A stretch of 62,063 nucleotides of DNA, from assembly GCF_000739555.1 (NCBI RefSeq), contig NZ_BBJN01000018.1:1-62063 (forward strand), given 5' to 3'. The translations under genes and the position numbers were made by a program. This DNA is from Halolamina rubra (lineage in GTDB: Archaea > Halobacteriota > Halobacteria > Halobacteriales > Haloferacaceae). Position 1 is the stretch's first letter; every line of letters starts with the position of its first letter. Below are positions 17,007-26,671 of this stretch, in pieces. Below the pieces are notes generated by a model, which ran no database searches, was not told where the DNA came from, and was given only the letters and a program-made list of their open reading frames with translations.

Positions 17007-17181
17007 GGCTGTGCACTCTCGGAGTCTCCACTCAGTGAACCAGTACTGGCTAGCGTGGCCGACACGAAACGCCCGGTCGACAAACTCTCAGCCAATAGTG
17101 AACCCGCCAAAACAGCCACCCAGGAGTCCTGACCCGTCACGAGTGCGTGGAGTTAACAAGCAGGAAACAAATTATCCACTC

Positions 17182-17331
17182 GTGCGCCTCCTCAAACGCC
17201 TCCGTAGCGTCGTCGACGACGAGCCCACAGCGATGTGGGAGTGTCGACACTGCGGGGAAACGCTCGCAGCCGACATGGAGGTATGCCCGAACTGTGGGGC
17301 CAGCGATATCGTCTGCTACCGATTTGGCTAG
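17182..17331 (+). CDS. Small zinc-ribbon protein
   Basis: 49 residues from a GTG at 17182 ('MRLLKRLRSVVDDEPTAMWE'). The start is uncertain; an internal ATG at 17233 would give 32 residues. The C-terminus is a classic paired-knuckle ribbon: 'ECRHCGETLAADMEVCPNCG', followed by 'SDIVCYRFG'. This matches the family of short haloarchaeal proteins ending in a double CxxCG ribbon; cellular role unknown. It sits between palindrome copy 1 and the acyl-CoA synthetase on the same strand. Confidence 0.6.
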   Translation: MRLLKRLRSVVDDEPTAMWECRHCGETLAADMEVCPNCGASDIVCYRFG

Positions 17332-17541
17332 CACTGGCCCAAGGCGTTGCGGCATCGCCGCCGAGAGGGCGAGACGATCACAGTGCAGATTAAACCGAAA
17401 AGAGGCCCACTGGCTTCGATTTCGCGTCGTTTGTTCAAAGATGCGCCGATGAGGCGTCAGTTCGCCCGCATCCTGCCGTCCAAGCGAACCACGCACCAAA
17501 ACCACCGAAAAGCTATTCCATACGTTACCACGAGACAGAGT

Positions 17542-19203
17542 GTGACTGGCTATCAACAGACACTGAAGCCGTTCCTCTGGCGGGCCGAAAACATCACCCC
17601 GGAACGCGAGATCGTCGCACGGACACACGAGGGAACGAAGCGGTACACCTACGCCGAGTACGGTGACCGCGTTCGGCAGTTGGCGAACGCCCTCGACGAC
17701 GCCGGCGTCGAGACTGGCGACCGCGTGGGGACGGTGTGCTGGAACACCGACCGCCACTTCGAGACGTACTTCTCGGTCCCGAACACGGGGGCACAGCTCC
17801 ACACGATCAACCCGCTGTTGCCCGACGGCCACATCCAGCACATCGTCGACGACGCCGAAGACAAGGTGATCTTCGTCGACCCGTCGCTGGCCGAGAAGCT
17901 GGCCACGGCGTACGACCCCGACGCCTTCGAGAGCGTCGAGCAGTTCGTCGTCATGGGCTCGGAGGTGCCCGACCTGCCGCTCGAGCCGCTCACCGACTAC
18001 GAGTCGTTCATCGGCGACCAGTCGACGAGCTACGAGTTCCCGGAGTTCGACGACGAACAGCCCGCGGGGATGTGCTACACCTCGGGGACGACGGGGATGC
18101 CGAAGGGCGTTGAGTACACCCACAAGATGCTCCACGCCCACACGATGGCGACGATGGTCCCCCAGGCGCTGAACATCGACGACTCCGACGTGGTGATGCC
18201 GGTGGTGCCGATGTTCCACGTCAACGCGTGGGGGATGCCGTTCTCGGCCGCTGCTGCCGGGGCGAAGCAGGTGTTCCCGGGGCCGTCGCCGGAGCCGGCG
18301 GACATCGCCCGACTCATCGAGGAGGAGGGAGTGACGCTGACGGCGGGCGTGCCGACAGTGTGGCTGGGGCTCCTCGAGTACATGGAGGACAACGACGTCG
18401 ACGTCTCCTCGCTCGACCGGATCGTCGTCGGCGGGGCGGCCGCCCCGCAGGCGCTCATCGAGCAGTTCGACGAACTCGGCGTGGAAGTGCTCCACGCGTG
18501 GGGGATGACCGAGATGTCGCCGATCGGGACGGTCGCGAACCTGAAACACGACCTCCTAGACGCCCCGAAGGACCAGCAGTTCAACGTGAAGTCGAAGCAG
18601 GGGCTGATCGTGCCCGGCCTCGAGTTCAAGGTGGTCGGCGACGACGGCGACGAGATCGAGTGGGACGGCGAGGACTTCGGCGAGTTGCTCGTCCGCGGGC
18701 CCTGGGTGACGATGGAGTACTTCAACAGTCCGGCGGCCAACGAGGAGGACTTCGAGGGGTCCTGGCTCCGGACCGGCGACATCGTCACCGTCGACACGGA
18801 CGGCTACATCGAGATCGTCGACCGCGCCGACGACGTGATCAAGTCCGGCGGGGAGTGGATCTCCTCACAGGAACTGGAGAACGCGATCATGGCCCACGAC
18901 AACGTGAGCGAGGCGGCGGTCATCGGCGTGCCACACGAGCGGTGGCAGGAACGGCCCGTGGCGATGGTCGTCGCGCCCGAGGGGACCGACCGCGATCGGT
19001 TGAGCGAGGAGCTCCGGGAGATGCTCCGCGAGGAGTACCCGAAGTGGTGGGTGCCGGACGGGTTTGAGTTCATCGACGAGATCCCGAAGACGGCGACGGG
19101 GAAGTTCTCGAAGAAGGATCTGCGAGAGCTGTACGAGGGCGAGGAGAGCGAGCTGCTCGAGGAGGAGGCGCCTGAAGAAGCGGCCCCGGAAGGCGAGGAC
19201 TGA
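17542..19203 (+). CDS. AMP-forming acyl-CoA synthetase (medium/long-chain fatty acid-CoA ligase type)
   Basis: 553 residues from the GTG at 17542; the frame is open to 17347 but the upstream part is unlike the family, whose N-terminus matches 'TLKPFLWRAENITPEREIV'. ANL-superfamily motifs: the phosphate loop 'YTSGTTGMPKGVEYTH' (A3), 'WGMTEMSP' (A5), 'WLRTGDIVTVDTDGYIEIVDR' (A7 with the ATP-ribose Asp), 'KSGGEWISSQELE' (A8, hinge) and the C-terminal catalytic lysine in 'PKTATGKFSKKDL'. It activates a carboxylic acid to acyl-AMP and then acyl-CoA for beta-oxidation or lipid use. The C-terminal tail is Glu-rich ('EEEAPEEAAPEGED'). Convergent with the conjugation operon, it looks like a chromosomal gene caught between palindromes 1 and 2. 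Confidence 0.9.
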   Translation: MTGYQQTLKPFLWRAENITPEREIVARTHEGTKRYTYAEYGDRVRQLANALDDAGVETGDRVGTVCWNTDRHFETYFSVPNTGAQLHTINPLLPDGHIQHIVDDAEDKVIFVDPSLAEKLATAYDPDAFESVEQFVVMGSEVPDLPLEPLTDYESFIGDQSTSYEFPEFDDEQPAGMCYTSGTTGMPKGVEYTHKMLHAHTMATMVPQALNIDDSDVVMPVVPMFHVNAWGMPFSAAAAGAKQVFPGPSPEPADIARLIEEEGVTLTAGVPTVWLGLLEYMEDNDVDVSSLDRIVVGGAAAPQALIEQFDELGVEVLHAWGMTEMSPIGTVANLKHDLLDAPKDQQFNVKSKQGLIVPGLEFKVVGDDGDEIEWDGEDFGELLVRGPWVTMEYFNSPAANEEDFEGSWLRTGDIVTVDTDGYIEIVDRADDVIKSGGEWISSQELENAIMAHDNVSEAAVIGVPHERWQERPVAMVVAPEGTDRDRLSEELREMLREEYPKWWVPDGFEFIDEIPKTATGKFSKKDLRELYEGEESELLEEEAPEEAAPEGED

Positions 19204-19286
19204 CCAGCCTCGCCGATTTTCCGGTCCGGACCGTCGAGCGGGTCGAGGAGGATTTCTCAAACGCGATCGAGATGGGCGTGTCCGCA

Positions 19287-21443
19287 TCACTCATCGGGAG
19301 TCCTGTCCGCATCACCGGTCCGCGCTGCAAGCAACTCCCGAATCGCGCGGGTTTCAACAGCCTCCCCTGCATCCCCAGCGCCCGGAAGCGATGACCGAGT
19401 TTCTGTCGTTGGGTCGAAATCGATCACTTGCTTCTCCTTCGGCATCGCCTCAACCGTAATCCCGCGCCACTCCCCATCGACGCCGACCAGCGCCTCCGCG
19501 AAGCCAGCATCCTCGTTCCCCGGCACGGCATCCTGCACGAACCGCATCTGGGCGTAGTTGAGCCCGAACTCCTGGGCCCACTCCTCGTCCATTCCGTCCA
19601 ACCGATGGAACTGCTTGACCGCACACTGATCGAGGATCGCCTCACTCTCGGCGTGCTCGAAGAATTCGTCGACGGTCTGGGTCACCAGCCGAATCGACAG
19701 ATCGTGATGGCGGTGATGTCGGAACACCGTCTCCAAGAAGGCGAGACTCGCGGCGTCCTGCATGATGTAACGGGCTTCGTCGATGTAGAACACCACCTCC
19801 TTCTCCGAGACCTTTGCCCGTTCGTACACGAGCGAAATGAGCAGCTGCATCGTCAGCGCCGTACTGCTGTCGACGCTGCCCTCCTGTTGCGCCAGATCCA
19901 GATAGATCACCTTCTCGTCCCGGATGTCGAACGCCGACTCAGTTCCGAGATTCGCATGCCGACCGCCCTCGTCGAACGGCCGTAACTGATCGAGCAGCCA
20001 CGTGGCGTCCTCCTCGAGCTTCGTCGCCTCCTCGTCGGCCCGAACGACGAACGCCTCGGGGTCGTCGACCATGTCCTCGAACACGTCCAGCATGTCCCGG
20101 ATCGTCGGGCTCGGGTTGTCGTGCGTCGAGATGTCGTCCGTAATCCCCTGGCGCTTGTACGCCCGCTTCAACCCGAGCTCGAGCGTCGTCCGGCGATCGC
20201 CTAACGAGATTCCCCGCAGTGCGAAAAAGTTGGTGAGGAAGCTCATCGCGTCGTCGAGCTTCTCGTTGAACGGGCTGGCGTCTTCCCCCATGGCCCGCTG
20301 CACGCGTTCAGGCGTTTCCCGGATCTCCAGCGGGTTGAGCCCGAGCGTCCCACCGACCGTGATCCGCTTCGCATCCAGCGCTTCTGCGACGCCGGCCCAG
20401 TTGTTCAGCGGTTCGAGGATGACGCCGATCCGGTCGCGCTCCTGCTCCATCGACCGGATGAAGTTCTGCTTGGAACTGAACGACTTCCCGGAGCCCGTAT
20501 CGCCGACCGTGAACATGGCGTAGCCGTTCTCCCTGTTGAACGGGTCGATCACCACCGGGCTCCGCGTGTCTTTGTGCATCCCGAACTCGACGCCACCCTC
20601 CTCGAGAATCGTCGCGTTGTGCGGTGACGCCAGTAGCGCCCCGACAGCCCCACCAAGCGCGATCGACTCCCGCCCAAATTCATTCGCCCCGATGGGGGCC
20701 GCCGACTGCAGCGCCACGTCCTGCCGACAGATCGCCGTCTTCGGCGTCAGGTTTGCGGGCTCGTCCCGCAGCGTACTCTTGACCTGCTGCACGTCGTCCT
20801 GTAGCGTGTCTCGATCATCGGCGCGCACCGTGACGAATACGCCCTGGTCGAACACACGGGCGCCGTTCTCGACGGCCGTGTACGTCGCCGCCGCCTCGTC
20901 CGCTCGCTCCTGCAGGTACGTACTCCGCACACTCTGTTCGAGGTCGGCATCCACCTGCAGGTCGTCGGCGATCTCCTGCAGTTCGTTCCGGGCTCGTTCC
21001 TGGTTCTTGGGCGTGATGTGGGCTGTCAGGTCGAACTGCACGTCGGTCAGTTCGAACAAGTCGCTGAGGTAGCCGTCACTCGGGTAATCGGGGTAGTCGG
21101 CGATGTACAGCGTCGACGTCCACTGCTCGCCGACGCGGGCAGCGCGGGTCTCCCACTCGATGGCGTCCGGCGCCGTGACCGTCTTGTGGGACTCCGCAAT
21201 CTCGTCGAGGAGCTGCCCCTCCGCCTGGCCATCAGCGAGCGTCGCCTCGTCGAGCACGTCCGCGAAGTCCACTGTCTCCTCCTCGTCCGCGGCGTACCTG
21301 TCCCAGAGGCGTTTCCCACCACCGACGACGCCGACGACGATCACCGCGTAGAGTGTTGCGCCCTCAGGAGTGGTCGGTGCACTGAGCCACTCCACGAGCT
21401 GCCGCCCGACCCCACCACCCAACTGGAGGAGTGCACTACGCAT
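19287..21443 (-). CDS. VirB4/TraC-family conjugation ATPase
   Basis: 718 residues from the ATG at 21443, which overlaps the upstream stop by 8 bases; an in-frame start at 21476 would intrude further. One hydrophobic segment lies near the N-terminus ('TLYAVIVVGVVGG'). The Walker A motif is GDTGSGKS (314-321). The Walker B motif is 'EVVFYIDEARYIM', followed by 'TVFRHHRHHDLSIRLVTQTVDEFF' with the sensor glutamine, the layout of VirB4-like hexameric motors that power type IV secretion and conjugative pilus assembly. It is the last gene of a seven-gene minus-strand operon of membrane and surface proteins. No VirD4/TraG coupling ATPase is nearby. A HerA/FtsK-like relative is the less likely alternative. 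Confidence 0.85.
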   Translation of the reverse strand: MRSALLQLGGGVGRQLVEWLSAPTTPEGATLYAVIVVGVVGGGKRLWDRYAADEEETVDFADVLDEATLADGQAEGQLLDEIAESHKTVTAPDAIEWETRAARVGEQWTSTLYIADYPDYPSDGYLSDLFELTDVQFDLTAHITPKNQERARNELQEIADDLQVDADLEQSVRSTYLQERADEAAATYTAVENGARVFDQGVFVTVRADDRDTLQDDVQQVKSTLRDEPANLTPKTAICRQDVALQSAAPIGANEFGRESIALGGAVGALLASPHNATILEEGGVEFGMHKDTRSPVVIDPFNRENGYAMFTVGDTGSGKSFSSKQNFIRSMEQERDRIGVILEPLNNWAGVAEALDAKRITVGGTLGLNPLEIRETPERVQRAMGEDASPFNEKLDDAMSFLTNFFALRGISLGDRRTTLELGLKRAYKRQGITDDISTHDNPSPTIRDMLDVFEDMVDDPEAFVVRADEEATKLEEDATWLLDQLRPFDEGGRHANLGTESAFDIRDEKVIYLDLAQQEGSVDSSTALTMQLLISLVYERAKVSEKEVVFYIDEARYIMQDAASLAFLETVFRHHRHHDLSIRLVTQTVDEFFEHAESEAILDQCAVKQFHRLDGMDEEWAQEFGLNYAQMRFVQDAVPGNEDAGFAEALVGVDGEWRGITVEAMPKEKQVIDFDPTTETRSSLPGAGDAGEAVETRAIRELLAARTGDADRTPDE

Positions 21444-22542
21444 CCTGTCTCTCCTCCCGGCGCGAGTGGCCGACAACGGGCTGCTCGCGAACGACGGCCT
21501 CGGCGTCGCCGTACTCGTACTCCTGCCCGTTCCAGAACGCCATGTTCAGCACGAACAGTTCGACCGTACTCAGTCGGCGCGCGGACCACCCCGCAGCCTG
21601 CTGGATGAACCCCGCCCGTACGTCGGTCACCCGGCTATCCAGTTCTTCAAACATTCGGGCCCGCCGCTCCACCGCGGTGAAGTCCTCACGTCGCGTTACG
21701 AACGGCGTGAACAAGATGCCGACCACGGGCAGCTGCGTCAGCTTCTCCACGGGTGTGGCCTCCTGACGGTAGCGATCGTACACGTCCAGCGGCGACACCT
21801 CGACGCCGATGTAGTACTGCAGCTGCTGGATTCCCTGTTCACGCATCTCCGTGGGCCGCGTCTCGCGGTACTCCTCGAGCAGTTCCCGGAAGATCGGGTT
21901 CGACTCGACGTCCTCGTCGTCGAGCCGCTCCTCGATGGTCTCGGTCAGCTGTTCCACTGGAAACGACCGGGTTGTGGCGTGGAACGTTAGCTTCGCGTCC
22001 AACTCCTTGTTCGCGAACTCCGCGCCGGCCGCTTGCAGCTGGGCCCAGTCGTCCGCCATCGCGAAATCCATGTTGGCGGGCTCGACCTCGATGTACGCCT
22101 CCATCGTCCCGTCGGCGCGCTGGACGGCGCCGGCACCGGGCCACGCCCGCTCGATGTTGGTGAGGTCTTGCGTCCGTTCGTCCGGCGTGAACGGCGTGTA
22201 GTTCGCCAACCCACCCTCGTTTCTGGTGGAGTCGGCGTCGTCCGGCGCACTGAACGTGATCCCCGGCCGCTTGACGTACCGGAACACGTCGGTGGTCCAC
22301 GTCCAGGCGTTCAGGTGCGCCGGCGTGACGTAGATCAGCGCCGCCCCGAACCCGGCCCCGCCGGCGATCAAGGGTAGGGCGAGTGACTCGACGCCGGTGA
22401 GACTGGCGAGGAACAGTCCCACGATCGGGAAGGCGAGCAGGACGCCGACGTCGCCTTCCTCGATGTTGAGGTAGGGGATACGGCTCTCCTCGCCGAACTG
22501 GTCCATGATGCGCCGTGACGCTGCGTCATTGTCTGAAGCCAT
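21436..22542 (-). CDS. PrgI/VirB3-like membrane protein of the conjugation module
   Basis: 368 residues. The N-terminus ('IPYLNIEEGDVGVLLAFPIV') followed by two adjacent membrane helices (about 33-75) and a basic 'FRYVKRPG' resembles PrgI-type proteins that partner VirB4 in Gram-positive and archaeal conjugation systems. The remaining 290 residues form a soluble acidic domain that resembles the N-terminal, non-ATPase portion of VirB4 ('AYIEVEPANMDFAMADDWAQL', 'FHATTRSFPVEQL'). Thus the normal PrgI-VirB4 pair may be divided differently here. Directly upstream of and overlapping the ATPase gene. Confidence 0.65.
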   Translation of the reverse strand: MASDNDAASRRIMDQFGEESRIPYLNIEEGDVGVLLAFPIVGLFLASLTGVESLALPLIAGGAGFGAALIYVTPAHLNAWTWTTDVFRYVKRPGITFSAPDDADSTRNEGGLANYTPFTPDERTQDLTNIERAWPGAGAVQRADGTMEAYIEVEPANMDFAMADDWAQLQAAGAEFANKELDAKLTFHATTRSFPVEQLTETIEERLDDEDVESNPIFRELLEEYRETRPTEMREQGIQQLQYYIGVEVSPLDVYDRYRQEATPVEKLTQLPVVGILFTPFVTRREDFTAVERRARMFEELDSRVTDVRAGFIQQAAGWSARRLSTVELFVLNMAFWNGQEYEYGDAEAVVREQPVVGHSRREERQDA

Positions 22543-22545
22543 GGA

Positions 22546-23649
22546 TTAGTGGATCCCGCTGTCAAAGTCCATCCCGTAGTCGTTGGAGTCGGCACCGCCT
22601 GGCTCGTTCTCGGTTCGTCGGTAGGACGGCTCACCACCATCCTCATCGTCGTCTGCACCGCGAGCAGCCGCTTTCTGGGCGACGGCTTGCCCGGCAGCGG
22701 CTTTCGGCCCCCACCGTGCGGCGGTGGTGGCGACGCTGACGTTGCCGGCGTACGCGCCGGCGGCGACGCCGCCGACGATGGCGACCCCTTGGGTGGCACG
22801 ACGCAGGGCCTTCGCCGTCAGCGGTGTTGCGTAGATGAACGTCTTCCAGGTCGCGTAGAGAGCGACGACGGGCAGGGAGACGGCGACGAGGTACTGCAAG
22901 AACGCCGTGTCGGGTGCGAGCCCGCCCGTCGTGTAGACGATGTCGTACCCCTTGAACACGACCGCCGCCGGGAGCGGGAGGACGGCAAGCGGCACGAACC
23001 GCTTCGCGAACCCGGTGGCGATCCGCGAGACGATCGGGACGTTGCCGTACGCCAGGGCGATGGCGATCGGCATCCCGTAGAGGTAGACGTAAAGCAGGAT
23101 CTCGCGGATGTAGAGGAGCGCCTGCAGGGCCCACATGGATATGCCGCCAGCGAGGGCGAAGAGGAGCGAGAGGGCGGGGTTGGAGATGGAGGCCTCCAAA
23201 AACCTGGTCATAGCGCTCTTAATGGCTGTGAATTCAGGCAGAAGTGCGATTGTGAACCCATCGACGAGATAGAGCGCCAGGGTTCCGACCCAGTACCACA
23301 CAATAACCAGGAACGCACCTGTCCAAGCGGCTTTCTTCGTCTTCTGTGCTTCGTATGTGCTCCCCATATCGAATATCCGGATTGCATGCCGCCCTTGGAC
23401 GCTTATCACAAGAAGAAGTAGAGCGATGACTACTATCTCGCCACCAACTAGTGTGTCTTGTAGTTGCATCCACGGTTGATTCGTCGGATCCCCGAACACA
23501 AATGGGCCGTTCGTCTTTGGTGTCGGGGTCCCGAACATCGCCTCCGACAAGGTCCGGTATCCAGAACGGAGACCATCCATGAATAAGCCGACAAACCATT
23601 CGACAGTGTCCTTGACTCCCTCAAGGACAACATCGATCAGGTCAACCAT
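22546..23649 (-). CDS. VirB6/TrbL-like polytopic membrane protein
   Basis: 367 residues from the ATG at 23649 ('MVDLIDVVLEGVKDTVEWF'). There are at least six hydrophobic segments, including 'GGEIVVIALLLLVISVQG', 'GAFLVIVWYWVGTLALYLV', 'ALSLLFALAGGISMWAL', 'LLYVYLYGMPIAIALAYG' and 'AVLPLPAAVVFKGYDIVY', then an Ala/Gly-rich segment and a charged Asp/Glu tail. This matches the VirB6/TrbL channel component of type IV secretion systems, which varies greatly in sequence. It sits two bases after the lipoprotein gene and three before the PrgI-like gene. Confidence 0.65.
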   Translation of the reverse strand: MVDLIDVVLEGVKDTVEWFVGLFMDGLRSGYRTLSEAMFGTPTPKTNGPFVFGDPTNQPWMQLQDTLVGGEIVVIALLLLVISVQGRHAIRIFDMGSTYEAQKTKKAAWTGAFLVIVWYWVGTLALYLVDGFTIALLPEFTAIKSAMTRFLEASISNPALSLLFALAGGISMWALQALLYIREILLYVYLYGMPIAIALAYGNVPIVSRIATGFAKRFVPLAVLPLPAAVVFKGYDIVYTTGGLAPDTAFLQYLVAVSLPVVALYATWKTFIYATPLTAKALRRATQGVAIVGGVAAGAYAGNVSVATTAARWGPKAAAGQAVAQKAAARGADDDEDGGEPSYRRTENEPGGADSNDYGMDFDSGIH

Positions 23650-23651
23650 CT

Positions 23652-24497
23652 CTATGCCTCCGAGATTATGATTTCGCAATCATCTATCTCCGTAGAACCG
23701 GAGTACCGAACGTTGTACGTCTGAGTGACGGAGGAAGATTTGACACCTGTATCAAGCGTTACTGTAAACTCACCACTGTTCCCTTCTAGTGAGCAACCCA
23801 TCCCTTCTGAGGACACGGAGCCAAACGGGAACGATCCGCTAAACACATCAACTGTCTTTCCCGGGACGACAACGACTTGCTCTTTTTCGTGAATCCCGCT
23901 TCCACGTGGGTTTTCGAGTGGGTTTGGGACGTCTCCAGTGAAAGTTAATTCATGGATTGTTTCAGGGCCGGTTCCAGTATTCTCGACAGTTACGAATGCC
24001 TCGCCGTTAATCAGGAAGTTTGAGTCAGAGCTCGACTCCCCGTACACCTCCTCCCACGCCCTGTCCGGGTGGTTCCGATACAACCCGACCTCGCGAATCT
24101 CCAAGTTGGGCCGAATCGCGAGCGACTCCTCGACGACCGTCTCCTCCCCATTCAGCCCGAGCACGTCGTACTCCCCCGGCGTGTACGCGGCCCGGAACTC
24201 GAAGGACACCTGCTCGGCACCGGCTGCAACCCCACGCGTCCCCCAGAGCTCGCCGTTGGGCTGAATGAGGTTCACCTGGTCGATCTCTGTATCAGGGGCG
24301 AGCTCGACGACGAGGGTCGTCCCCTCGACGCCCACGTTCCTGAACGGCCCCTCACTCGTGCCAGTGCCGTCCGTCCCGGGATCCGGCCCGGGGAGTGGCC
24401 CGCCCTCGGTGGCGCAGCCGCTGACGCCGACGACGGCGCCGACGGCAAGCGTTCGGAGGGCTGTACGTCGATCAATGGGGACGTTGTCCGAAGTCAT
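23652..24497 (-). CDS. Twin-arginine lipoprotein of the conjugation module
   Basis: 281 residues from the ATG at 24497, which overlaps the upstream stop as ATGA; the 64 residues in frame before it are noise. The signal 'DRRTALRTLAVGAVVGVSGCA' has twin Arg, a hydrophobic core and a lipobox cysteine, so it is exported folded and lipid-anchored outside the cell. After a Gly/Pro/Thr linker comes a beta-rich region with repeated strands ('LVVELAPDTEIDQVNLIQPN', 'AFVTVENTGTGPETIHEL'), suggestive of an immunoglobulin-like fold. Probable surface part of the mating apparatus; specific role unknown. Confidence 0.7.
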   Translation of the reverse strand: MTSDNVPIDRRTALRTLAVGAVVGVSGCATEGGPLPGPDPGTDGTGTSEGPFRNVGVEGTTLVVELAPDTEIDQVNLIQPNGELWGTRGVAAGAEQVSFEFRAAYTPGEYDVLGLNGEETVVEESLAIRPNLEIREVGLYRNHPDRAWEEVYGESSSDSNFLINGEAFVTVENTGTGPETIHELTFTGDVPNPLENPRGSGIHEKEQVVVVPGKTVDVFSGSFPFGSVSSEGMGCSLEGNSGEFTVTLDTGVKSSSVTQTYNVRYSGSTEIDDCEIIISEA

Positions 24498-26224
24498 GGT
24501 TTGTCCGCGAACCTCCGTGTGGGACTGAGCAACAGCAAGACCCGACGCCCGGCGTAGAGTGCGACGACGAACGGGAGCAGCTGCCAGCCGACTTCGACGG
24601 CCAGCGCGACCCAGCCATCCAGCGTGGTGAGTGGGTGCCACCTCACCGTCGCCGTGTCGCCGACGTACGCCGAGGCCTGCGACACCCACGAGCCGGGGTG
24701 GTACCGGGCCGTGTAGATGCCGGGGCGGTCAAGCGTCACAACGGCGACGCCCGATGCGTTGGTCTCGACGCGCTGGTCGGCGATCGTGAGGTAGCCGTTC
24801 CGGTCCGGCCCGTCCGCAGGCACGTCGCGTGCGCTGTCGTTGAGGACGATCGGCTCACCCGAAGCAGCACTCCGCAGCGTCAGGCGAACGCGGGCTCCGG
24901 ACTGGTTCTGTTCGATGACGACGGCCGTCAGGTTGCTCCTACTGAGCGGGCGCTCGAACCCGTTGTCCGGCTCGGTAATTGAGGCGTTCACGCCGCGGAC
25001 GATGCCCGCAACCTGGATCGCGGCAGGCGCCACCCGATCTGCCCGCACGGCGACGCCGTGACTCGCCGTGTACGAGCGATTCACGACGTCGACGTGGATG
25101 TGCTTCCCGAGTGACGCCGCCGGTGACGATGCGTTCGTCCCCCAGGTCTCCAGGATGTCGGGGCCATCTCGAACTGGCTCCGCTCGCGGGCCGATCCGCG
25201 AGGGGTAGGCGTGGACGAACACGGGAATCGCGTCCGACTCGATCCGTTCACTGCCCGTCGCGTTGCTTCGAACGAGCGTGTCCCACCTCATGTCCCGAGC
25301 CGTGTAGAACCGCCAGACGCCACGAACTCGCGCAGAGCGGTTCGCGGTGAGGGTGTACCCCTGCCACGGCTGGGACTGGAAGACGGCGACGCCCGCGTCG
25401 CCGTTGGGGTAGTTGGCGTAGTAGACAGACGCCGAAAGGTCGTACACCTCGACGGCCAGCGAGTCGCGGACGGTAAGTGTCTCGGCCCGCGTCGTGGTGT
25501 TCAGCACCGGGCCGGAACTGTTCGCCCGGGTGGTGCCACGTAGTCGGACGTGGATCTCGGCTTCGAGCGTGAGCGTCACCTGGCCGTCATCGCCGAGCGC
25601 GTACGGCAGCGCCGGCGTGTGCGTTCCCTCGCGTTCGACGACCGGCTCGCCGTCGACGAGCAGGCGCACGGTCTCGATCTCGTGGGCGACGAGCGACCAG
25701 TCGGTCGTCCGGTTGCCGTTCGGACTCGTGTTCGGCACTCGAACCCGGTAGTCGACGAACCCGCGGAGCGTGCCGTTCGGCGCCACGTAGTGGACGGTCC
25801 GGTTCGGCCCCAGGTGGCCACGCGTCGACGGCTGGGCGGCGAAGATCGTCGCGTGGGCGTCGGCGATCAGCGTCCCATCCTTGAGCGTCGCGTTGCGGGG
25901 GGAGATCGAGGTGTTCGGCCCGCCGGCGTCGAGGTCGGCGAAATCGTTCCGCGTCCACGTCGCGGCGGTCGACGGCGGCCGAGTGAACGTGATGTCGGTC
26001 CCGTTGGCGAGCTGCGCCATTGCCGACCGGGTCTCGCCGTAGCGCTGGCGGTACTCGCGCTCGGCCATGTAGTCGTCGGCGTCGCGGGACCACAGCGTCG
26101 CGGACTCGTTCTCTGTGAGGCCGTTGTCCTCGCTGCTCGGCGCTGGTGGCGCGGTCCCGACAGCCGCCACTCCTGCCGCGAGACAGAGCACGGCCGTCAG
26201 CACGAGTGGGGCGCGGGACGCCAT
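24494..26224 (-). CDS. Large secreted surface protein with C-terminal membrane anchor, conjugation module
   Basis: 576 residues from the ATG at 26224. A Sec signal ('LVLTAVLCLAAGVAAVGTA') is followed by an extracellular region with numerous Asn-x-Ser/Thr sites (for example 'NGTDI', 'NATLK', 'NRTVH'), beta-rich and ending in an Ig-like segment ('VVTLDRPGIYTARYHPGSW'). A C-terminal transmembrane helix ('WQLLPFVVALYAGRRVLLLL') with a short basic tail puts the tail in the cytoplasm. It probably forms part of an external mating or adhesion structure and is likely N-glycosylated. No family recognised. Overlaps the lipoprotein gene by ATGA. Confidence 0.7.
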   Translation of the reverse strand: MASRAPLVLTAVLCLAAGVAAVGTAPPAPSSEDNGLTENESATLWSRDADDYMAEREYRQRYGETRSAMAQLANGTDITFTRPPSTAATWTRNDFADLDAGGPNTSISPRNATLKDGTLIADAHATIFAAQPSTRGHLGPNRTVHYVAPNGTLRGFVDYRVRVPNTSPNGNRTTDWSLVAHEIETVRLLVDGEPVVEREGTHTPALPYALGDDGQVTLTLEAEIHVRLRGTTRANSSGPVLNTTTRAETLTVRDSLAVEVYDLSASVYYANYPNGDAGVAVFQSQPWQGYTLTANRSARVRGVWRFYTARDMRWDTLVRSNATGSERIESDAIPVFVHAYPSRIGPRAEPVRDGPDILETWGTNASSPAASLGKHIHVDVVNRSYTASHGVAVRADRVAPAAIQVAGIVRGVNASITEPDNGFERPLSRSNLTAVVIEQNQSGARVRLTLRSAASGEPIVLNDSARDVPADGPDRNGYLTIADQRVETNASGVAVVTLDRPGIYTARYHPGSWVSQASAYVGDTATVRWHPLTTLDGWVALAVEVGWQLLPFVVALYAGRRVLLLLSPTRRFADKP

Positions 26225-26246
26225 GGTGCTCGGAGCGGTGGCTCGA

Positions 26247-26666
26247 TTACCAGGGGACAAGATTCACACACTGTGCCAGCGGGAGGCCCATCATCGACCC
26301 GGCGACGGTGTACAACGGCCCGAGGACGACGAGGATCACCGCGGACTTCATCGCCGATCGCTTGTGGCGTTTGAGCCCCTTCTTCCGCTCGTGATCGAGG
26401 GTGAACATCTCGAGGAGGGACTCCGCCTGCCAGACGACGACCAGCCCGACGATCCCCAGCGCCGTCGTGAGTTGGAAGAACCCCTCGATCATGCTGGGGA
26501 GGTTGTCCGCACTGCAGACCGCGTTCTGCTGGGCGGCGACGGGGTCGACGGCGACGAGGCACAGGATGATGACGGAGAGGACCGCCTGACGGGGGAGTCG
26601 GTGGATCGTCGATGGCTGGTGGGCGGGGCAGTGGCCTGCGTCAGCGGGGGTGGTGGACTGGGCCAT
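26247..26666 (-). CDS. VirB2/TrbC-like small membrane protein
   Basis: 139 residues from the ATG at 26666, with GGAG nine bases upstream; a GTG at 26675 would overlap the previous gene by four bases. There is a signal-like hydrophobic stretch ('AVLSVIILCLVAVDPVAAQ') and two further membrane helices ('TALGIVGLVVVWQAESLL' and 'SAVILVVLGPLYTVAGSMMG') separated by a basic loop ('DHERKKGLKRHKRSAMK'). This is the topology of VirB2-type pilin subunits. Two cysteines in exported parts might pair. Assignment is by topology and position only. Confidence 0.6.
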   Translation of the reverse strand: MAQSTTPADAGHCPAHQPSTIHRLPRQAVLSVIILCLVAVDPVAAQQNAVCSADNLPSMIEGFFQLTTALGIVGLVVVWQAESLLEMFTLDHERKKGLKRHKRSAMKSAVILVVLGPLYTVAGSMMGLPLAQCVNLVPW

Positions 26667-26671
26667 CGAGG

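Noticed and set aside
17137..18549. 470-codon minus-strand frame opposite the acyl-CoA synthetase
   Set aside because: His/Arg/Val-rich antisense artefact; the plus strand has a clear ANL-family protein.
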